IMG/VR virus record: IMGVR_UViG_3300000116_000296
Location: 117-21,409 of that record
Length of the DNA: 21,293 bases
Direction: 5' to 3' (one strand)
Source of the DNA: a virus
Shown here: positions 7,523 to 15,593 of the stretch, piece by piece
Layout of the letters: each line of letters opens with the position of its first letter
How positions within the stretch are numbered: position 1 is the first letter of the stretch
Position numbers and translations under genes: made by a program
Notes under the pieces: generated by a model
Database searches by the model: none
What the model was told of the DNA's origin: nothing
The model's input: only the letters and a program-made list of their open reading frames with translations

Positions 7523-9750
7523 GTTACACAATCAATAGAAGTAACTATTTCTGTTTGTGGTGGTTGTACAGTAGTCATAATTGGTCTCAATACAGCACCA
7601 TATCCAGTCTCCGTTCTAATATTTAGTTTTGGTAGGTCAGAATAACGAATTGGTTTCTTAATTCTAACCGCAGTAATTCTTCCACCAGAAACATCCATCT
7701 CCAAATCATCATTCTCTAAATCATCCCCATCATCATAATTATCACCAGGATCTTCAACAATAACATCTCTAATGTAAGCATCTTCTTCATCACCTGCTGG
7801 ATAGTTTTCACCTTCGGTCATAATGATCACCGATGTTATTTGACCATATGTTGGTGAATTTACATTAGTATCAATTACTGTCTTGCCATAGCAACCATAC
7901 CCTTGATCACAATTGTCATCAAAGGAAACAAATGGGGCATCCTTATAATCAGTTCCAGGATCAGTAAGTTCTACACCAATAATACTTGCGGTTCTCTTAA
8001 TGTCTCCACCAATATTATCAGTATCAAATTCCCTCATAAACTTACCAAGAATAACCTTTCCTGCTCCACCAACACCATCGCCACCAAAGAAGGTTACCTT
8101 TGGTGCTCCACAAGCAAATACATTTCCGGTATTACAATTTGATCCACCAATTCCTTCATCTGTTCCTGCTCCAGATCCAAAAATATCCCATTGACCATAT
8201 TCATTTTCAAAGTCATTAATACCTCTTCCAACAGTCTCTGACAAGGAGAAGTTAGAAATTTTATCAAGTAAACCTTCTTGCTCCTTTTCTCCTTTGTCTT
8301 TCTTTACACCCCTATCAATAACATATTTTCTACTTGGTGGACACTTCTCTTTCTCACCACACTTAAGGAAACTTAGAATTTTTCTAATCGTCTTAACAGC
8401 ACCAACTAGGAAATCTTTTACCTTAAAGACAGCACCTAAAATTGCACTAATTGGTCCTAACAATGGAGTAATAGCAGAGTCAATAAAATTAATAATCTTC
8501 GTTGTTAAAGCGCCAATAAACTGCTGAACGGCACAGGTGGGGACGTTAAGAACATTTCTAACCATTCCCATAATAAGATCTTCAATTACACTTGTAAGTG
8601 CCTGTGTAACTTTTGATGCTAAACAAGCAAGAGCCTTATTGAGTAACTTAACTGGATTTAATAAGTCTTCTTCTATACCAACAATTTTTAGTAGTGCCTG
8701 AGCAGGAGCAGCAACCGTATTGAATATTTGTTGGGTTAATTTTGCGAGTCCATTACTTATAAACTTATTAATCGCTTTTGATAATTTACCAATCATTGTC
8801 CCAACAAAAGTGCTAGCTGCCCTACCAATCTGTCCAACAACTGTCTTAAGTTCTTGTGGGAAATTTAAAATCTTTGAACCAAGTTTTGTAATTTTATTGA
8901 AGAAATTTTCAAGATGTGCTTCTACTTTGGCGAAGAAGTTATCCTTACAAGGATCTGCGAGGAGAATTGTTTTCCCTGTTGTGTCTGAAAGTGCTGGGCA
9001 AGTTGTTTCCTTTCCACTCTTAGCATTTTTTTGTCTTTGTTTTTCTCTTAGAGATTTTAGTAATTGTTCTGGACTTTGTTTGTTGAATGGAATTTGAACA
9101 GTAGAATTGAGTTCAGCACAAAGATCTGGGTAACTGGCACAGATAATTTTTTTAACCTCTGGATCCAATACTCCAAGTTCCTCCATCTCTTTGGCATAAT
9201 CTATAAACTCTTGAGATGGTGTTTCTTGTACTGTTGGACCAGTTTGTGTTGGTGTTGCTGGTTCTGGTGCTGTTATTGTTGTATCTGGAAATCGAATATC
9301 AACTTCAAATGGTACTGAATTAGTAAATAAACTTTCCGGATATCCAGACCCTTTTTCTTTTGCTTGTTGCTCAAAATATTTTAATTGATCGGCATTTCCA
9401 TTAGAAGACTCTTGACCTGTAGGATATGGTTTAAATTCTGTAAATCTTCCATCACTCCCTTTACTAAATGATCCAATATAAACAAAATCTCTCTCAACAC
9501 CACTAGTGGTCGGTATTGATGTAATCAGCTGCTCTATTTGTTTTTCAGTATATGAATTACCATATTCAGTTACGTATCCTCCACTTCTAGCTTTGTTTAT
9601 TATTCGCTGCCTTTCAGTAACTATCTCGCCTTTAGCATTTACATTTGTCTTTTTATCTTCATAAGCAATGTAAATTGTTTTCCCATCATTAATAAAGACA
9701 TAATCTCTTCCATTAATTCTTGTTGGTGGTTGAATACGTACGTCTGCCAT
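7519..9750 (-). CDS. Large virion structural protein (743 residues), probably baseplate hub-associated
   Basis: Starts with ATG behind a strong ribosome site (AGGAGG at 9762-9767). I do not recognise a T4 counterpart. The N-terminal ~130 residues include a segment with YVFINDGKTIYIAYED and RDFVYIGSFSKGSDGRFTEFKPY. A proline/threonine-rich linker follows near 155-175. A long amphipathic, hydrophobic helical stretch spans about 275-465 (e.g. GPISAILGAVFKVKDFLVGA). The C-terminal third is beta-rich and acidic, with TDPGTDYKDAPFVSFDDN near residue 600, a motif related to the GSGY..PP motif of the 1285-residue protein. Cysteines are unusually frequent for this window and several are closely paired (CGEKEKC, CDQGYGC). 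It sits between the gp5-like and needle-like genes, so a role in the central hub or spike region is likely. Confidence 0.6.
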   Translation of the reverse strand: MADVRIQPPTRINGRDYVFINDGKTIYIAYEDKKTNVNAKGEIVTERQRIINKARSGGYVTEYGNSYTEKQIEQLITSIPTTSGVERDFVYIGSFSKGSDGRFTEFKPYPTGQESSNGNADQLKYFEQQAKEKGSGYPESLFTNSVPFEVDIRFPDTTITAPEPATPTQTGPTVQETPSQEFIDYAKEMEELGVLDPEVKKIICASYPDLCAELNSTVQIPFNKQSPEQLLKSLREKQRQKNAKSGKETTCPALSDTTGKTILLADPCKDNFFAKVEAHLENFFNKITKLGSKILNFPQELKTVVGQIGRAASTFVGTMIGKLSKAINKFISNGLAKLTQQIFNTVAAPAQALLKIVGIEEDLLNPVKLLNKALACLASKVTQALTSVIEDLIMGMVRNVLNVPTCAVQQFIGALTTKIINFIDSAITPLLGPISAILGAVFKVKDFLVGAVKTIRKILSFLKCGEKEKCPPSRKYVIDRGVKKDKGEKEQEGLLDKISNFSLSETVGRGINDFENEYGQWDIFGSGAGTDEGIGGSNCNTGNVFACGAPKVTFFGGDGVGGAGKVILGKFMREFDTDNIGGDIKRTASIIGVELTDPGTDYKDAPFVSFDDNCDQGYGCYGKTVIDTNVNSPTYGQITSVIIMTEGENYPAGDEEDAYIRDVIVEDPGDNYDDGDDLENDDLEMDVSGGRITAVRIKKPIRYSDLPKLNIRTETGYGAVLRPIMTTVQPPQTEIVTSIDCVT

Positions 9751-9761
9751 TCTCTAAATTA

Positions 9762-9782
9762 CCTCCTCGTGCTGATATTTAT
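9762..9782 (-). promoter_or_regulatory. Possible late promoter (AATAAATA) and strong ribosome site ahead of the 743-residue gene
   Basis: On the minus strand ATAAATA (9782-9776, preceded by A) matches seven of the eight bases of the T4 late promoter TATAAATA. AGGAGG (9767-9762) follows, then the ATG 11 bases further on. A transcript starting 6-7 bases past the motif would carry a short leader just containing the ribosome site. The motif overlaps the stop codon of the gp5-like gene, which leaves a 28-base gap, the second longest in this block. Confidence 0.45.
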
Positions 9783-10600
9783 TCTTCAAAAAGACTTGTA
9801 ATTACCCCACCGCCAGGATATTGTTGACCAAGACTACTATCCGCACGATACGGTCTAAATTGAAGATTTTTTAACCTCAAAGCTTTTGATAATTCCTCTG
9901 ATGGTGGCTCGCTCAGGCGAGGTCGTCCAATCGATTCTCCAGAATTAATTTTATTCAATACATCAGTGGAATTTGTAATTTGTTTGGCAACAGCATTACT
10001 TTGTGCTTTAGACACAGTATCAACACCTTGTCCAGGAGTAATGCCAGTTTGCTTTTCAATTAAATCAACTGTCGCTTTTTTTCTTTCTTCATCTTTCTTA
10101 CCACCATCACCTTTTGGTGGTTGTTTTTTCGTTAATACTCCAGATACAACATTGTCCTGTTGATTATATTCTTGCTGTCCAAGTCCTCCAGGTTTTACAT
10201 CTTGATCATATCCACTCTTGACTTCAAATCTTCCAGATCCATACTTAACCCCAGAAGTTCTTCCCAGAACATTGGTGATCATTGGAATTTGTCTTTTATC
10301 ACCATCCAAAAATCTACCGAGAACAACATCACCTGGAGATATTTTTGGTGTTCTTAGTCTTCCTCCAGCACCAGATCCATCGCAAGTTCCAAGAGCACAT
10401 ATAGCATATGTAATTTCCTCATCTTTAATTGATGCTTGATCAACTGGATGATGACCCATTATGGCAACTCTATACCTCCACCCCCATCCAGCAAGACCTG
10501 ATAATTGATCTTTTTGAGAGTCTCCAGATAGAACAATACCAAGAAACTCATTGGTTCCAGCACCATAAAAATTTAAACTAGAAGATGAGAAAGCGTCCAT
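9779..10600 (-). CDS. 5: gp5-like baseplate hub protein, OB-fold only (no lysozyme domain)
   Basis: Residues 17-115 match the N-terminal OB-fold of the T4 gp5 family: RYRVAIMGHHPVD, EEITYAICALGTCDGSGAGG and GDVVLGRFLDGDKRQIPMIT. In T4 this domain attaches gp5 to the gp27 trimer at the tail tip. T4 gp5 is 575 residues long, with a lysozyme domain and a beta-helical needle after the OB-fold. This protein is 273 residues, and after residue 120 it has only a charged, Gln/Gly/Lys-rich linker and a short C-terminal segment. I see no lysozyme-type catalytic pattern and no octad repeats. Its ATG overlaps the TAA of the gp27-like gene (TAATG), consistent with coupled synthesis of hub partners. Confidence 0.75.
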   Translation of the reverse strand: MDAFSSSSLNFYGAGTNEFLGIVLSGDSQKDQLSGLAGWGWRYRVAIMGHHPVDQASIKDEEITYAICALGTCDGSGAGGRLRTPKISPGDVVLGRFLDGDKRQIPMITNVLGRTSGVKYGSGRFEVKSGYDQDVKPGGLGQQEYNQQDNVVSGVLTKKQPPKGDGGKKDEERKKATVDLIEKQTGITPGQGVDTVSKAQSNAVAKQITNSTDVLNKINSGESIGRPRLSEPPSEELSKALRLKNLQFRPYRADSSLGQQYPGGGVITSLFEE

Positions 10601-11925
10601 TAGGTATCTTTAGTAAAATGTAATCCGTATGAATCTCTAATTAAAACAATAGATGTAACTGATTTGTTTGGTTCAAAGTGATGGCAAAGACTTTTTATTA
10701 TATATTCTCCACTCTGACGTTCATCTACACCTTGTTCTTTGTTCGTTGATGTACTCTCCACATTCATTTTAATTTTTCTTCCTGCTTCAAGATCCAAATT
10801 ACAAGGAACAGAAATAGAATGAGATTGGGAGAACATTACATTATATCTTGTTGTTCCGGCGGCATAGTATAGTTCTGGACTATTATTAATTCCCAAATTT
10901 GCCTCATCAGCACCAACATCTAGAATGGCAGTTTGAACTCTGTGATATCTCTTTCCAGCATTGAAGTCTGATGCTAATATTCCAGGAAACTTTGGTTTCT
11001 TAGCAATAGAAGAAAACTTTGGATCATTAACTACAGAAATATCAATCTCTTTAAACTGTAGGTTTGATGGATTAAAGAAAATATTTTTAGTAGCATATAC
11101 ACCAGATCTGATTTGTGACAACAAACTTTGGTCTTTCGTTGTTGTAAGAGACGATACTTTAAAATTATTACTGGAGTTTTTTAATTCAACAGAAGATTGT
11201 ACGGCACCATTGTAATTATATTCATTTCCATATCTCTGTTGTTTTAGCAACTTATCAGCAGAAACATAATGAAACTTCGACTTAGTTTCATAGATGAAAT
11301 ATCCAGGATTTGATACGCTAGAAGGAACCGTTGCCTTTGCCAACATAAACAAAATATCAAATGGTCTCTTATTCATACCAGTAAATGAATATGAATTTGC
11401 CGAAGGATCTAGGTCAATTTTGTTTTTGTCAATAGTAAGAACTTCTGTGAGAATTTTTTGAACAGAGTCTGTAATTTTCCCTTTGTAGTGTTTTGTGATT
11501 CTTGTAGTTTCATTCAACCACCCAATGCGAGAAATAAATTTAAGAGTTATTGTTTCACTTGTAGAACTTTTATCAAGAATACTCACATCGGTAACATAAA
11601 GTCTCTTAAATGGGTCGGTTGAAAAATCTAGAAGATTAGTCTCATTACCAACACCCGCCCTAATCTTTGCTGTAATTACACATCCAGCACTAAGTGGTAA
11701 GAAGTTATAAAGAGATCCACTTCTCTGTTGATTATCTTCTGTGGATTTGGCAGCATCAATCGTGCTTACAATAACAACATTTCCAGTAATGTAAGGCGAG
11801 AGGATAGTTTCATAATAGTTGAACCTTGTAACTCTAAACTTACCACTATAAGCATCCACAGCATTAGAACCATCCTGTGAGATTATCTTGAATTCTTCGT
11901 ATTTAACGTCTTGTGCTTCTAACAT
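10600..11925 (-). CDS. 27: gp27-like baseplate central hub protein
   Basis: A 441-residue protein (T4 gp27 is about 390). Visible hub-type features are HYKGKITDSVQKILTEVL near 146-163 and a segment near 185-225 containing RPFDILFMLAKATV and FIYETKSKFHYVSADKLL. The ending is GEYIIKSLCHHF...VTSIVLIRDSYG, typical of tail-hub proteins that cap the tube with a torus-like trimer. It lies directly upstream of the gp5-like gene, as expected for its binding partner. The start overlaps the stop of the 532-residue gene by one base (TAATG), and its own stop overlaps the next start in the same way. The family assignment rests on pattern and gene order. Confidence 0.7.
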   Translation of the reverse strand: MLEAQDVKYEEFKIISQDGSNAVDAYSGKFRVTRFNYYETILSPYITGNVVIVSTIDAAKSTEDNQQRSGSLYNFLPLSAGCVITAKIRAGVGNETNLLDFSTDPFKRLYVTDVSILDKSSTSETITLKFISRIGWLNETTRITKHYKGKITDSVQKILTEVLTIDKNKIDLDPSANSYSFTGMNKRPFDILFMLAKATVPSSVSNPGYFIYETKSKFHYVSADKLLKQQRYGNEYNYNGAVQSSVELKNSSNNFKVSSLTTTKDQSLLSQIRSGVYATKNIFFNPSNLQFKEIDISVVNDPKFSSIAKKPKFPGILASDFNAGKRYHRVQTAILDVGADEANLGINNSPELYYAAGTTRYNVMFSQSHSISVPCNLDLEAGRKIKMNVESTSTNKEQGVDERQSGEYIIKSLCHHFEPNKSVTSIVLIRDSYGLHFTKDT

Positions 11926-13523
11926 TATGGTATATTGTTAAGTGAGAATGCTGATCTTGGTTTTGTAATGTCAAATAAAACAGGAACCTGAGTTGGTGAT
12001 GCGTTACCAGAACTGATAGGAGTAGATGGTGCTTGTGTCACAATAGGTAATAATAAAAGTTTAGTTTGTGAGTCATCTACTGAGGTATCTATACTAAGTG
12101 GTTTCTTTTCAAGTCCTTTAAGTATGGCAAGTGTTTTCTTAGCTTCTCTTTCTTGTTTTTTCCTCTCTGCTATTTTTTCTTGCTGTCTCTTTAGTAAAGA
12201 AGTTTCATCATCTGGACCAGAATTTAAATGGTTCAATGTATATTGAACACCATTGGATTCGATAATAACTCTATTGCCATATCCATCACCACGATTTGGA
12301 ATAAATTGAACATACTTCAGTCCACCTTGTAGTGTTATCTTTTGATCTGGATCTCCAGCATAATCTTCTCCTCGGTGCATACTACCCCATCTCATCCCAA
12401 TACCAGAGGTAAATCTCAATCTTTGTGTCATTGGAATGCCACTTACAAGAATATTATTCTTAACAGAGTCTGGTATAGACGCTCCTGGATTTGTGTAATT
12501 CTCAATATGAATATGAGATCCACCAGGTCCTGCTGGCACAGTTTTTCCAGTATATCCAACAGATCCAATTACTTCATCTGATCTTACAGCAACTGGTGTT
12601 AAATCAGATGCTGGTCTTGTTCTTGGACCTTCTCCTGGGTTTTCATTTGGTCTTTCGTTACCATCTCCACCAAATTTTTTAATAGTTTTTAGAGTTTTGA
12701 CAATATCTTCAAACTTACTCATATTCTTATCATATAAATCAGTAGTTTCCTTGTTCTGTTCGGAAGTCTTAGAGAAAAGTTTTACTGGATTTGTTTTTTC
12801 ATTACCAATTGTTGTCCTCTTTGGTTGTTGATTTGCCCGAGACTGTTTATTAACTGCTCCACCTTTGTTTCTCTTTTGTATTTTTGGAATACTACCTTCT
12901 GGTGAACTTTGTGGTGGAGATATCTGTGGAGATGCTTGAGGAGTTTGTTGAGGGAACATATTCCCTGGTGCCATTGGAGCAAAAGGCATCTCTGGAATAA
13001 CAATACCATCAGTATCAATCTCACGATCTAATCCACGTAGTTCTTTTTCTGATTGTTGTATATTTTTCTTAGCATCATCTGGTTTGAAAAGAGAAGATAT
13101 ACTGTTATAGACTGATCCTATTCCACTTGCTATTACTCCAAGTGCCTTAACAGTTCCAACAACAAATGGTCCAACAGTTTTTATAAAAGAGGATACTTTT
13201 TCAATAATTATAGGTAACTTATCAACCAGAAATCCAAGAACAAGATAACCAAAGAAGTTTATAATACGATCTTTGATGCTCATCACCATTCCACCAACAC
13301 CCGATAGAATTTTTTTACCAAATCCCATTCCTGGTTTAATTTTTGTTTCTGCCTTTTGCTCTGCCTCTGCTCTTCTTCTGTCCTGAACTTCCTTACTAAT
13401 TAATGCTGTTTTTTTAGAGTCAATTCTTCTAACTTGAGTATTAGATTTGATAAGAAAACTTTTAATGTTAGTAACATTAAGTTTTAAATTTTCTACTTGA
13501 GTTGTGGTGTTTAGTTCTTCCAT
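11925..13523 (-). CDS. Tail/hub protein with a circularly permuted M23 (LytM-type) peptidase-like domain
   Basis: A 532-residue protein in four parts. Residues 1-60 are charged and helical. Residues 82-145 are hydrophobic (DRIINFFGYLVLGFLVDKL) and similar to part of the preceding gene product. A Pro/Gln-rich linker covers 177-240. Residues 310-434 carry M23 metallopeptidase motifs. M23 enzymes cut peptidoglycan cross-bridges using H-x3-D and H-x-H zinc/catalytic motifs, in that order. Here IGSVGYTGK and GGSHIHIE (H337, H339) come first. TSGIGMRWGSMHRGEDYAG (H383, D387), GDGYGN and YTLNHL (H432) follow. These four are the only histidines in the protein. A charged helix (residues 435-470) and a low-complexity tail end it. 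It could supply the lytic activity missing from the gp5-like protein. Confidence 0.72.
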   Translation of the reverse strand: MEELNTTTQVENLKLNVTNIKSFLIKSNTQVRRIDSKKTALISKEVQDRRRAEAEQKAETKIKPGMGFGKKILSGVGGMVMSIKDRIINFFGYLVLGFLVDKLPIIIEKVSSFIKTVGPFVVGTVKALGVIASGIGSVYNSISSLFKPDDAKKNIQQSEKELRGLDREIDTDGIVIPEMPFAPMAPGNMFPQQTPQASPQISPPQSSPEGSIPKIQKRNKGGAVNKQSRANQQPKRTTIGNEKTNPVKLFSKTSEQNKETTDLYDKNMSKFEDIVKTLKTIKKFGGDGNERPNENPGEGPRTRPASDLTPVAVRSDEVIGSVGYTGKTVPAGPGGSHIHIENYTNPGASIPDSVKNNILVSGIPMTQRLRFTSGIGMRWGSMHRGEDYAGDPDQKITLQGGLKYVQFIPNRGDGYGNRVIIESNGVQYTLNHLNSGPDDETSLLKRQQEKIAERKKQEREAKKTLAILKGLEKKPLSIDTSVDDSQTKLLLLPIVTQAPSTPISSGNASPTQVPVLFDITKPRSAFSLNNIP

Positions 13524-13526
13524 TTA

Positions 13527-15425
13527 TCAACTCCCGTATATTCCAAGTTCCATCATCGCATAAGCAACGTAGAAGTTTGATGGGTCTTCAGCATCAACCA
13601 TTGGCATTGAACTACCTCTAGATGGTGGAGTTGCCATAGTTCCAGAAGGTGACATAGTTTGATTTCCGCCACCCATGTTCATTGGTGGAAGAACCGCCAA
13701 TGATGATCCCGATGAAGGTCTTCTCAAATCTTTGGTTGCTCTTCTTGGTTGCTTCAAATTAACACTAATTTGTCCAACAACTCCAGCAGAATTTATTTCA
13801 ATTCCAGATTGAGCAGAACCCATTAGGTTGCCAACTTTTAGTTTTGGCATTGAGCGAAGATTACCACCACCATATATGCTTTGATATAAAGCAGGATCAG
13901 ACTCTTTCAATTTCATCTTTTTAACAAAATCATCATAATCTTTCAAAGTGGTTTCAAACTTTTCATTTGCTGCTTTGAATATTTCATTATTTTCTTCTTG
14001 CTTCTTAAGGGCACCAATCATCATAGTATAAAGTTGTCCACCATTATAAATGACATCATCAATGAATGGTCCAAATTTTTTGCTTTCATCTCTTGGAACA
14101 ACCTTTTCTCCAGGAGTTGCCAAAAGTGGGACAATATCTCTATTCACATTTGGTCCAGGAACAGTTCCACCTCTATTAAATTCTAAACCAGAACCTTCCT
14201 GATTTTGCTCTTGCCCACTTGTTACAGCATCATAAATTGAACCAGCAAGAATATCACCAAGTAATCCTCCCCATATTGGACCACCAAAAGGAAGTAGTGG
14301 TGGGAAAGAACCTAAAGCAGTTCCTAATGTGGCACCAATTGCTTTTGCTGCTGCTCTACCCAATGGTTCTCCAAGAGCAAGGGATACTGCAAAATCAATT
14401 AAACCACCAATAAGTGGTATTCTTTTAAATATCGGTCTCAATAATTTTCCAAGACCTTTAGCACCGGGACCCATTCCGATTGCCTTCATTGCACTATTAC
14501 CAGCCCTTTTAAATCCTACATCAACACCTTGAAGTGCTCTTGCTACTGGATTTTTTGATCTTGTTACAACATCTAAATCTATCTTTTTCCTGCCACCACC
14601 AGGATCATATTCAGAAGGTCCTGTTCTTCCACCAGTTCCAGTATAAAAAGATCTAGTTTCTCTGCCTATTGTTACACCCCTTCTTCCACCTGAGGCATTT
14701 CGAAATAATCCACCACCAGTTCTGCCAGTTCCGCCAGTTCCACCAAAACCACGCCCAGTCGCAAATCTAGAAATACCACGGAGGAGACGATAAAGACGTG
14801 TAATCTTTCTAACAACTCTAAGAACAAGAACACCACCAATAACCATCAAAATGGTATTGGCATGTTTTGATAGGAAATCAAAAAATCCTTGTATCTTTTC
14901 TATACTACCTGGTTTGCTTAACCACTTCAGTCCCTGATTGATTAAAAATCCACCAACCAGTGCTCCAAAGAACTGAAGTATTCTGTCGAATATATTTTTT
15001 GTTGGAGCAATAATTTTATCTACAGTTTTGCCAATCTTTGATCCAAGTTTATTGACAGTCTCTGCGCCTTCTTCTGCTTTACCCCTTTTTCTCTTATCGG
15101 TGGCACTTCTTATTTTCTTTACTTCATCTTCTTCTTTTGCTATTCTATAAGCAAAATCCAAAGAAAGTTGTTTTTGAATTTCTACAAGAATATTATTAGT
15201 CTCTACTAAAGTCTGTTCTATAGGAGCAGACTCTTTCTTTAAGTATTTTGGATCTACATAACTAGCGCGAGCACCAATCTGCATTCCCTTTGGAATTTTG
15301 ATTGTAGTTGATTTACCTACCAGTGGTGACTCGCCACGAAATATTGAGGAAGAAACTGTTGTTTTTCCTAACTTAGGTTTTGCCTTTAGTGATGGTGCGG
15401 TAAATGCCTGACTACTAAATGCCAC
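13527..15425 (-). CDS. Tape-measure-like tail protein (632 residues)
   Basis: Starts with GTG, overlapping the end of the small gene before it by 11 bases; no strong ribosome site is visible. Charged helical residues 65-120 are followed by hydrophobic stretches at about 148-167, 189-205, 336-352 and 379-395, a Gly/Arg-rich region (224-280), and FNRGGTVPGPNVNRDIVPLL with ATPGEKVVPRD at 416-445. That last pattern (GG-x-VPG...D-x-VP...TPGE-x-V) is common near the ends of tail tape-measure proteins. The length is close to that of T4 gp29 (590 residues), the ruler and hub component, and the neighbours are tube-end and hub genes. No clear gp29 sequence similarity is visible to me, so the role is an inference from motif, length and position. 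Confidence 0.55.
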   Translation of the reverse strand: MAFSSQAFTAPSLKAKPKLGKTTVSSSIFRGESPLVGKSTTIKIPKGMQIGARASYVDPKYLKKESAPIEQTLVETNNILVEIQKQLSLDFAYRIAKEEDEVKKIRSATDKRKRGKAEEGAETVNKLGSKIGKTVDKIIAPTKNIFDRILQFFGALVGGFLINQGLKWLSKPGSIEKIQGFFDFLSKHANTILMVIGGVLVLRVVRKITRLYRLLRGISRFATGRGFGGTGGTGRTGGGLFRNASGGRRGVTIGRETRSFYTGTGGRTGPSEYDPGGGRKKIDLDVVTRSKNPVARALQGVDVGFKRAGNSAMKAIGMGPGAKGLGKLLRPIFKRIPLIGGLIDFAVSLALGEPLGRAAAKAIGATLGTALGSFPPLLPFGGPIWGGLLGDILAGSIYDAVTSGQEQNQEGSGLEFNRGGTVPGPNVNRDIVPLLATPGEKVVPRDESKKFGPFIDDVIYNGGQLYTMMIGALKKQEENNEIFKAANEKFETTLKDYDDFVKKMKLKESDPALYQSIYGGGNLRSMPKLKVGNLMGSAQSGIEINSAGVVGQISVNLKQPRRATKDLRRPSSGSSLAVLPPMNMGGGNQTMSPSGTMATPPSRGSSMPMVDAEDPSNFYVAYAMMELGIYGS

Positions 15426-15591
15426 TCTGCTGCTGTTTTAGATTTTCTTCTTCAATGTACTGTTGGAGAAGAGTAACATAAATTTCTCTCTCCCACGGTA
15501 TCATATTTTCAATCTCCGTCAAACTATATTTATGGTGCTGAATGAGAGCAAAATTTGTTCTATAGTAGTTTTCCAGGCTTTCATGCGCCAT
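15415..15591 (-). CDS. Small tail-assembly-like protein, 58 residues
   Basis: A complete ATG-to-TAG gene of 58 codons filling the gap between gp26 and the 632-residue gene. It starts 2 bases after the gp26 stop and overlaps the next start by 11 bases. The protein begins MAHESLENYYRTNFALIQHH, continues KYSLTEIENMIPWEREIYVT and ends in a charged helix LLQQYIEEENLKQQQSGI. Small helical proteins with a PWE-type motif next to the tape-measure gene are often tail-assembly chaperones. In T4 the hub-assembly factor gp51 works with gp26. It could be a counterpart of either, but I cannot decide. The tight packing argues strongly that the gene is real. Confidence 0.75.
   Translation of the reverse strand: MAHESLENYYRTNFALIQHHKYSLTEIENMIPWEREIYVTLLQQYIEEENLKQQQSGI
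15527..15533 (-). promoter_or_regulatory. Possible internal late promoter (CATAAATA)
   Basis: On the minus strand CATAAATATAG resembles the T4 late promoter TATAAATA. It lies inside the 58-residue gene, about 100 bases upstream of the tape-measure-like gene. Such 7-base matches occur by chance in AT-rich DNA, so this is a weak call. Confidence 0.25.
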
Positions 15592-15593
15592 CG

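Noticed and set aside
7523-7531. TTG start at 7531 for the needle-like protein
   Set aside because: The ATG nine bases downstream overlaps the preceding stop as ATGA, the usual arrangement in this block. The extra three residues add nothing recognisable.
11041-11100. Search for T4 gp5-type lysozyme catalytic residues in the hub genes
   Set aside because: No Glu...Asp...Thr lysozyme pattern of the T4 type was visible in the gp27-like, gp5-like or neighbouring proteins.
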